Source of the DNA: Bacteroidales bacterium
GTDB lineage: Bacteria > Bacteroidota > Bacteroidia > Bacteroidales > Muribaculaceae
NCBI GenBank assembly: GCA_900767075.1
Contig: CAAFXX010000098.1
Span: 1-11,367, forward strand
DNA length: 11,367 nucleotides
Direction: 5' to 3'
The notes under the pieces are model-generated. The model was given only the letters and a program-made list of their open reading frames with translations. It ran no database searches and had not been told where the DNA came from. Made by a program: the position numbers and the translations under genes. Positions 7,703-11,367 of this stretch are shown here, one piece after another (position 1 is the first letter of the stretch; each line of letters starts with the position of its first letter).

Positions 7703-7729
7703 TTTCAAGGATGTGCCACAAAACGATTG

Positions 7730-7760
7730 CAAAGTTAGTCATTTTTTTCCACTTTGCAAA
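7730..7760 (-). promoter_or_regulatory. Promoter of the rpmB-rpmG-DUF4295 operon
   Basis: On the minus strand, TTTG (7757-7760) is followed by exactly 19 nt and then TAACTTTG (7730-7737). This is a full match to the primary sigma factor promoter of Bacteroidetes (TTTG-N19-21-TAnnTTTG). Transcription should begin a few bases below 7730, near 7722, leaving a leader of about 115 nt before rpmB. Confidence 0.8.
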
Positions 7761-7808
7761 ACATTTCCGATATTTTTTATGTTTCAATCTGTATGCCTTA
7801 TACAAAAG

Positions 7809-7854
7809 CTGACAACGATTTAACACATGTTATCTACAGGTGTCGTTCGGTCAG
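7809..7854 (-). terminator. Imperfect nested hairpin after cinA, possible terminator
   Basis: Twenty-two nt after the cinA stop, minus-strand RNA can fold with CUGAC/GUCAG outside, AACGA/UCGUU inside it and CAC/GUG at the top, with a 2-nt bulge (CG) on one side and a 5-nt bulge on the other. The base of the stem is followed by CUUUUGU. This would end the tsaD-cinA transcript before the rpmB promoter. The bulges and short U-tract keep it a candidate only. Confidence 0.4.
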
Positions 7855-7876
7855 AGATTTATATGGCAACCGACAT

Positions 7877-8665
7877 TCAATCGTCATTTATCTCCTCCTG
7901 TTCCGTATAATTGTTGCGCAAAAGATTGATCAGCATTACAAGTGCGTGATTTGTAGCGCTTTCTATCACTGTGTCCCTGTCACCTTCAAAACGGATACAT
8001 TCCGTCACAATGCGGCTGCCATATTTAGCGCCGAACCAAACTGTCCCTACAGGCTTAAACTTCGAGCCTCCGTCAGGACCAGCAATCCCGGTGGTGGCTA
8101 TCGAGCAGTCGGTATGCATCAATTTCGCGGCGCCTTCCGCCATCTGTTCCGCGACTTGCCGACTTACGGCGCCATATCTGTCGATATCTCCGCGCGACAC
8201 TCCCAGCACATTTGCCTTCACGTCGTTACTATAACTTACCACCGAACCGAGGAAATAAGATGACGAGCCCGGAATCTGGACAATCTTATGCGCGATATTT
8301 CCTCCCGTACAGCTTTCAGCAGACGACACCGTCAGCTCTCTTTCAGTAAGGAGTTCGCCCAGCACCTGTGCCAGACTTTTGTCGTCATTGGTGACAACCT
8401 CCTGCTGAAATATGCTGTTGAGCTGCTGCTGAAACTTGTTCATTTTGAAACGTAGGAGCTCCACCCCGGAATGAATGCCTGTCAAAGTAACCTTTGTAAC
8501 GAGATTGCGACTGTCAATAGTTATTTTAACGTATTCCGGCAGTTGGGCTTCGAAATGGCGCATTATGTTACCAAGTTCTTCGCGCGTATAGCCATATATG
8601 ACTATATGACGTGTTTCTTTATTCGGTGCCACAGGCTTATTGTTGTCAGCGCTTTTACTTTCCAT
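7877..8665 (-). CDS. CinA-family protein: KH plus nicotinamide-nucleotide amidase domains, no MoCF domain
   Basis: 262 residues. The C-terminal two thirds (about 97-255) match PncC/CinA_C, which converts nicotinamide mononucleotide to nicotinate mononucleotide plus ammonia in NAD salvage. Visible motifs are SAESCTGG (115-122) with the catalytic serine, YSNDVKA (145-151) with the conserved lysine, TTGIAGPDGG (191-200), KPVGTVWFG (204-212) and FEGDRD (226-231). Residues about 18-95 (HIVIYGYTREELG onward) resemble the KH-like middle domain of full CinA. The N-terminal MoCF-like pyrophosphatase domain (about 170 residues in a roughly 415-residue CinA) is absent, and there is no room for it, because the gene starts 12 nt after tsaD. 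So this is a shortened CinA rather than a stand-alone PncC of about 165 residues. The first 17 residues are low-complexity and polar. Probably co-transcribed with tsaD. Confidence 0.88.
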   Translation of the reverse strand: MESKSADNNKPVAPNKETRHIVIYGYTREELGNIMRHFEAQLPEYVKITIDSRNLVTKVTLTGIHSGVELLRFKMNKFQQQLNSIFQQEVVTNDDKSLAQVLGELLTERELTVSSAESCTGGNIAHKIVQIPGSSSYFLGSVVSYSNDVKANVLGVSRGDIDRYGAVSRQVAEQMAEGAAKLMHTDCSIATTGIAGPDGGSKFKPVGTVWFGAKYGSRIVTECIRFEGDRDTVIESATNHALVMLINLLRNNYTEQEEINDD

Positions 8666-8677
8666 AGATCACGAATT

Positions 8678-9691
8678 TCAGATGGTCACCCTCGCATATG
8701 GAGCTAACGAGAGGGAACTATAATCTTTTTTGAGGAATTTATGATATCCCGCCATTGCGACCATAGCGGCGTTGTCGGTAGTGAACACCCGTTTGGGAAT
8801 CCATGCCTTGACACCGAGACGCCCGCAGACTTCCGCCACTTTGTCACGCACGCCGGAATTGGCGGATACACCCCCTCCGATTGCGACATGCTTCACGCCG
8901 GTCGTCTTTATCGCCTTCTTGAGCTTATCCACGAGGATATCGATAATGGTTTTCTGCAGCGAGGCACAGAGATCATCGATATTTTCTTCGATGAAACGGG
9001 GATTTTCCTTCATTTTGTCGCGGACTGTATAAAGGAATGATGTCTTTAACCCGCTGAATGAATAATCCAGTCCCGGAATATGGGGCTTGCTGAATTTAAA
9101 CCGTTCGGGATCACCGAGGGCGGCATGACGGTCAATGTGCGGACCGCCGGGATAGGGAAGTCCCATCACTTTGGCGCATTTGTCGAATGCCTCGCCGGCG
9201 GCATCATCGATGGTTTTTCCTAAAATCTCCATTTCATCGGGACTTTTTACAAGTACAATCTGTGAATTGCCGCCCGAAACAAGAAGACATATATAAGGAA
9301 ACTCAGGCACCGGATCATTTTCTTTCTCTCTGATGAAATGCGAGAGCACATGACCATGCAGATGGTTGACATCTATTAAAGGAATGTCAAGGCCTATTGC
9401 CATGCCTTTGGCGAAAGAAGTGCCCACGAGCAGGGATCCGAGCAGACCCGGACCGCGGGTATAGGCGATTGCCGACAGATCTTCTTTTTTAATGCCTGCC
9501 TGCCGAAGGGCTTCCGACACTACCGGGACAACGTTCTGCTGATGCGCACGCGATGCCAGCTCCGGCACCACTCCTCCGTATAGCTCGTGCACCTTCTGAC
9601 TGGCTATGACATTGCTAAGTAGCAGTCCGTCGCGTATCACCGCCGCCGATGTATCATCGCATGATGACTCTATTCCTAAAATTATGCTCAT
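8678..9691 (-). CDS. tsaD: tRNA N6-adenosine threonylcarbamoyltransferase TsaD
   Basis: 337 residues from the ATG at 9691. With TsaB and TsaE, TsaD transfers threonylcarbamoyl from TC-AMP to A37 of tRNAs that read ANN codons (t6A). Motifs, numbered from this start: GIESSCDDTSAAV (6-18), the metal-binding HLHGH (110-114), VSGGNSQIV (138-146), GEAFDK (166-171), PYPGGPHID (179-187), GGGVSANSG (272-280) and TTDNAAM (304-310) with the last metal ligand D306. The frame runs upstream to a TTG at 9712, but MSIILGIESSCDD is the normal beginning, and the promoter at 9717-9747 places transcription start near 9710. I therefore prefer the ATG. It is followed 12 nt later by cinA, forming a two-gene operon. 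All catalytic positions look intact. Confidence 0.96.
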   Translation of the reverse strand: MSIILGIESSCDDTSAAVIRDGLLLSNVIASQKVHELYGGVVPELASRAHQQNVVPVVSEALRQAGIKKEDLSAIAYTRGPGLLGSLLVGTSFAKGMAIGLDIPLIDVNHLHGHVLSHFIREKENDPVPEFPYICLLVSGGNSQIVLVKSPDEMEILGKTIDDAAGEAFDKCAKVMGLPYPGGPHIDRHAALGDPERFKFSKPHIPGLDYSFSGLKTSFLYTVRDKMKENPRFIEENIDDLCASLQKTIIDILVDKLKKAIKTTGVKHVAIGGGVSANSGVRDKVAEVCGRLGVKAWIPKRVFTTDNAAMVAMAGYHKFLKKDYSSLSLAPYARVTI

Positions 9692-9716
9692 TTTACATTT
9701 CTTACTTTTCAACTTA

Positions 9717-9747
9717 CAAAAATAAGAAAATCATTCCGGAAATCAAA
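9717..9747 (-). promoter_or_regulatory. Promoter of tsaD-cinA
   Basis: On the minus strand, TTTG (9744-9747), then exactly 19 nt, then TATTTTTG (9717-9724): a full Bacteroidetes-type promoter. Expected transcription start is near 9710, about 20 nt before the tsaD ATG at 9691. The spacer contains the palindrome TTCCGGAA. Confidence 0.75.
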
Positions 9748-9778
9748 ACTGAAACTTACAGATACTTATTGATCGGCT

Positions 9779-10231
9779 TTATTCCCTTAAACGAGAATCA
9801 ATTATTATCGTAACCGGCCCGTCATTTACCAATGCGACCAGCATATCCGCCCCAAAAAGACCCATCGCCACCGGGCGACCGATACGCTCGGAAACCAACC
9901 GGGCGTATTTTTCATAAAGTCCTGAAGCAAGTTAATGTCCCGCCGCGCGGATATAGCTCGGTCTGTTTCCCTTGCGGGTCGATGCCATGAGCGTGAACTG
10001 GCTTACAGCCATAACATCCCCTCCGCAATCCATCACGGAGCGGTTCATGACGCCTGCATCATCCGGGAATATACGCAGTGCCACGGTCTTGTCGGCGAGC
10101 CAGCGGGCATCATCGTCGGTATCACCGTTCCCGACGCCGACAAGCACCATCAGTCCACGCCCGATTTCACTGTGAAGTTTTCCGTCAATGCTGACGGAAG
10201 CCTTCGTAACCCTTTGTATGACAATTCTCAT
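9779..10231 (-). pseudogene. dtd: D-aminoacyl-tRNA deacylase broken by one in-frame stop codon
   Basis: DTD hydrolyses D-aminoacyl-tRNAs (and Gly-tRNA(Ala)), recycling the tRNA in the cytoplasm. The frame from ATG 10231 gives 99 residues (MRIVIQRVTKASVSIDG onward) with the catalytic SQFTL at 77-81 and GNRPSY at 88-93, then TAA at 9932-9934. Reading on in the same frame gives a further 50 residues that are plainly the DTD C-terminus: LASGLYEKYARLV, then FGADMLVALVNDGPVT with the essential Gly-cisPro pair at 138-139, ending at TAA 9779-9781. With the stop counted as one residue the length is 150, normal for the family. So there is one nonsense codon, no frameshift and no other decay. GAA to TAA is the simplest change. 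A 99-residue product would lack the Gly-cisPro motif that lines the active site across the dimer, so it should be inactive. A sequencing error is a real alternative. It follows the MBL gene by 5 nt. Confidence 0.85.
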
Positions 10232-10236
10232 ATCCG

Positions 10237-10881
10237 CTATTGAAAATGAGGATTATATTCAAGTTCATGACCGATTGTCGTTTCCGGACCATGTCCCGGA
10301 AGAACCAATGTATCCTTCGGCAACGTCAGGAGCTTGTTCTTGATGTTTTTGACAAGCTGCCATATATTGCCTCCCGGCAGGTCGGCTCGTCCGATTGATT
10401 CTTCGAAAAGCGAGTCGCCGGCTATTAGAAAACCCTGTTCCTTGCAATATAAGGCAATACCGCCCTGAGTGTGTCCCGGAACTTCAATCACTGAAAGCTT
10501 GCTTTCACCGATTTCAATAATGTCACCCTCCTTTAAGGGAACATCTATATCGACGGAAGCTTCGGCACCCGGCAACCCGAACATTTTCGCCTGCTGCGCC
10601 AGTCGGTCGCCTTGTTCGGCATCGCCGATATGCGCCGCAACTTTCACACCATATTTATTCTTCACATAATTGTCAGAAAAACAATGGTCGATATGGAGAT
10701 GCGTGTTGATGACCTGAATCAGCTTTATATTGTTATTCTCGATAAAATTGTCAAAAGCAGCCCTTTCATCGGCATTCATCATGCCGGGATCGACCACCGC
10801 GGCTTTATTCGTGGCCTCGTCCGTAAGAAGATAAGTTGTCTCTAAAAACGGATTGACAATAAATTTTGATATCCGCATCAT
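10237..10881 (-). CDS. MBL-fold metallohydrolase (glyoxalase II-like)
   Basis: 214 residues, cytoplasmic metallo-beta-lactamase fold hydrolase of the YcbL/glyoxalase II-like group. The metal-binding motif THLHIDH is at 60-66 (H61, H63, D65, H66). The other ligands are H137 (PGHTQGG), D156 (AGDSLFEESIGRADLPGG) and H197 (PGHGPET), so two metal sites appear complete. It lacks the longer C-terminal glutathione-binding domain of true glyoxalase II, so the natural thioester substrate is unknown. Two adjacent start codons (10881 and 10878) are possible and differ by one residue. dtd follows 5 nt later, so the two are surely co-transcribed. I found no clear promoter upstream. Confidence 0.9.
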   Translation of the reverse strand: MMRISKFIVNPFLETTYLLTDEATNKAAVVDPGMMNADERAAFDNFIENNNIKLIQVINTHLHIDHCFSDNYVKNKYGVKVAAHIGDAEQGDRLAQQAKMFGLPGAEASVDIDVPLKEGDIIEIGESKLSVIEVPGHTQGGIALYCKEQGFLIAGDSLFEESIGRADLPGGNIWQLVKNIKNKLLTLPKDTLVLPGHGPETTIGHELEYNPHFQ

Positions 10882-10918
10882 ATTGATTTTATTGAAGTCG
10901 TTATTTCCTATCGTTTAC

Positions 10919-10937
10919 GGAAGTTAAATGAACTTCC
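10919..10937. repeat. Perfect 7-bp inverted repeat in the divergent intergenic region
   Basis: GGAAGTT and AACTTCC are separated by 5 nt (AAATG). The repeat lies 38 bp before the MBL gene start and over 230 bp before the amidase start, within a 288-bp AT-rich region (10882-11169) between divergent genes. It could be an operator or a small hairpin; it lacks a U-tract for termination on either strand. Apart from this and the putative amidase promoter, I see nothing definite in the region. Confidence 0.35.
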
Positions 10938-11061
10938 TTATATTAATTACAACGATTCCGGAAAGAAAAGTATTATCCGGCTCGGTCCGGTACTTTTTAC
11001 TTTTCCAAAATTCCTATTTTATAGAGAGTCCGTTAAATTTGCTTAAAATTGAATCGTCTCA

Positions 11062-11094
11062 TCTGAAATATTATATATATATTTTGTAATTTTG
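11062..11094 (+). promoter_or_regulatory. Probable promoter of the amidase gene
   Basis: TAATTTTG (11087-11094) matches the Bacteroidetes -7 element. TCTG (11062-11065), one base off TTTG, lies 21 nt upstream as the -33 element. Transcription would start near 11101, giving a leader of about 70 nt before the ATG at 11170. The surrounding DNA is very AT-rich (a run of TA repeats at 11071-11081), so a chance match is possible. Confidence 0.5.
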
Positions 11095-11169
11095 TAGCCT
11101 GCAAAGAAGTCTTTTGAAGGGCTTATTTGTAGTGTAGACCTGAAATTGACACATTAAGAGTCTTGGAAA

Positions 11170-11349
11170 ATGAAGAAAATCCTAAGATTATATAAATATA
11201 TATGTTTTTTTGCCATTCTCTCGTTCTTTGTGCCGGGAATGGCTTTCGCTGCCTCTAATAAAGAATTTGTAATAGTGATCGATGCCGGACACGGAGGCAA
11301 AGATACCGGAGCCATCGACAACAATGTGAAGGAAAAAGGCATAAATCTC
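11170..11349 (+). CDS. N-acetylmuramoyl-L-alanine amidase, 5' end only (partial)
   Basis: The first 60 codons of an exported amidase. Residues 1-27 form a signal peptide: MKKILRLYKY, a hydrophobic core CFFAILSFFVPGM, and a likely cleavage after AFA. The mature start is ASNKEF, followed by VIVIDAGHGG (35-44) and KDTGA (45-49), the opening block of the zinc-dependent Amidase_3 family with the first zinc-ligand histidine (H42). Such enzymes cut the bond between MurNAc and the stem peptide during cell separation or wall recycling. Native sequence appears to stop after INL (11341-11349), because the next 18 bases are sequencing adapter. The frame continues through them as RSEEHT, which is not part of the protein. 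It is the only clear plus-strand gene, divergent from the MBL-dtd unit. Confidence 0.9.
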
Positions 11350-11367
11350 AGATCGGAAGAGCACACG
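11350..11367 (+). other. Illumina TruSeq adapter sequence at the contig end (artefact)
   Basis: The last 18 bases, AGATCGGAAGAGCACACG, are identical to the beginning of the standard Illumina TruSeq read-1 adapter as I know it. They translate in frame to RSEEHT, and on the other strand to CSSDL, both familiar signs of adapter contamination in protein databases. The family would be expected to continue with something like AVALKLG after INL. This is not genomic sequence and should be trimmed. The first A (11350) could be native by chance. Confidence 0.96.

Noticed and set aside
7605..7823. Plus-strand ORF of 72 codons between rpmB and cinA
   Set aside because: It covers the minus-strand promoter and leader, has no promoter of its own, and its hydrophobic look comes from AT-rich DNA.
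9692..9712. Seven extra N-terminal codons of TsaD starting at TTG 9712
   Set aside because: TsaD proteins normally begin at MSIILGIESS, there is an ATG at that place, and the promoter puts the transcription start at about the TTG itself.
11154..11366. Minus-strand ORF of 70 codons beginning MCSSDL
   Set aside because: Its first codons come from the sequencing adapter and the rest is the antisense of the amidase gene and its leader.
1..11367. Mobile elements, CRISPR arrays, tRNA or rRNA genes, defence systems
   Set aside because: No transposase, integrase, direct-repeat array or tRNA-like fold was seen. Gene content and base composition are uniform housekeeping.

Overview
The window looks like a chromosomal housekeeping segment of a Bacteroidales bacterium, probably close to Muribaculaceae or another gut Bacteroidia. 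This is inference from three things: the gene set (a bL28, bL33, DUF4295/bL38 cluster next to tsaD and a CinA-like gene), promoters of the Bacteroidetes form TTTG-N19-TAnnTTTG, and a general lack of Shine-Dalgarno sequences. I see no insertion sequence, phage gene, CRISPR array, tRNA or rRNA.

Layout, left to right. Almost everything is on the minus strand, so transcription runs from high to low coordinates. Positions 1-77 may hold the 3' end of an unidentified plus-strand gene that meets comEC tail to tail. Next comes a compact minus-strand block: an ABC-F ATPase (start set to 6852), an M13 metallopeptidase, aroE (shikimate dehydrogenase) and comEC (DNA uptake channel). Upstream of it is the ribosomal protein operon rpmB, rpmG, DUF4295 (a 49-residue gene at 6980-7129), which has a clear promoter at 7730-7760 and a hairpin after it. 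Then come tsaD and a shortened cinA gene with their own promoter at 9717-9747. An MBL-fold hydrolase followed by dtd makes the next unit. A divergent intergenic region leads to the start of a plus-strand N-acetylmuramoyl-L-alanine amidase, which is cut by the end of the contig.

Many of the genes serve translation: bL28, bL33, bL38, TsaD (t6A modification of tRNA), DTD (removal of D-amino acids from tRNA) and the ABC-F ribosome-associated ATPase. The rest serve aromatic biosynthesis, DNA uptake, peptide breakdown and cell-wall turnover.

I did not find a new biological system. The two strongest observations are about data and gene integrity. (1) The last 18 bases (11350-11367) are Illumina TruSeq adapter sequence joined in frame to the amidase gene. 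(2) dtd is split by a single in-frame TAA (9932-9934), while the reading frame on both sides stays intact and conserved. Smaller points are a CinA protein without its N-terminal MoCF domain, a hairpin in the rpmB leader, an unusually good AGGAGG before comEC, and a possible leaderless mRNA for the ABC-F gene.
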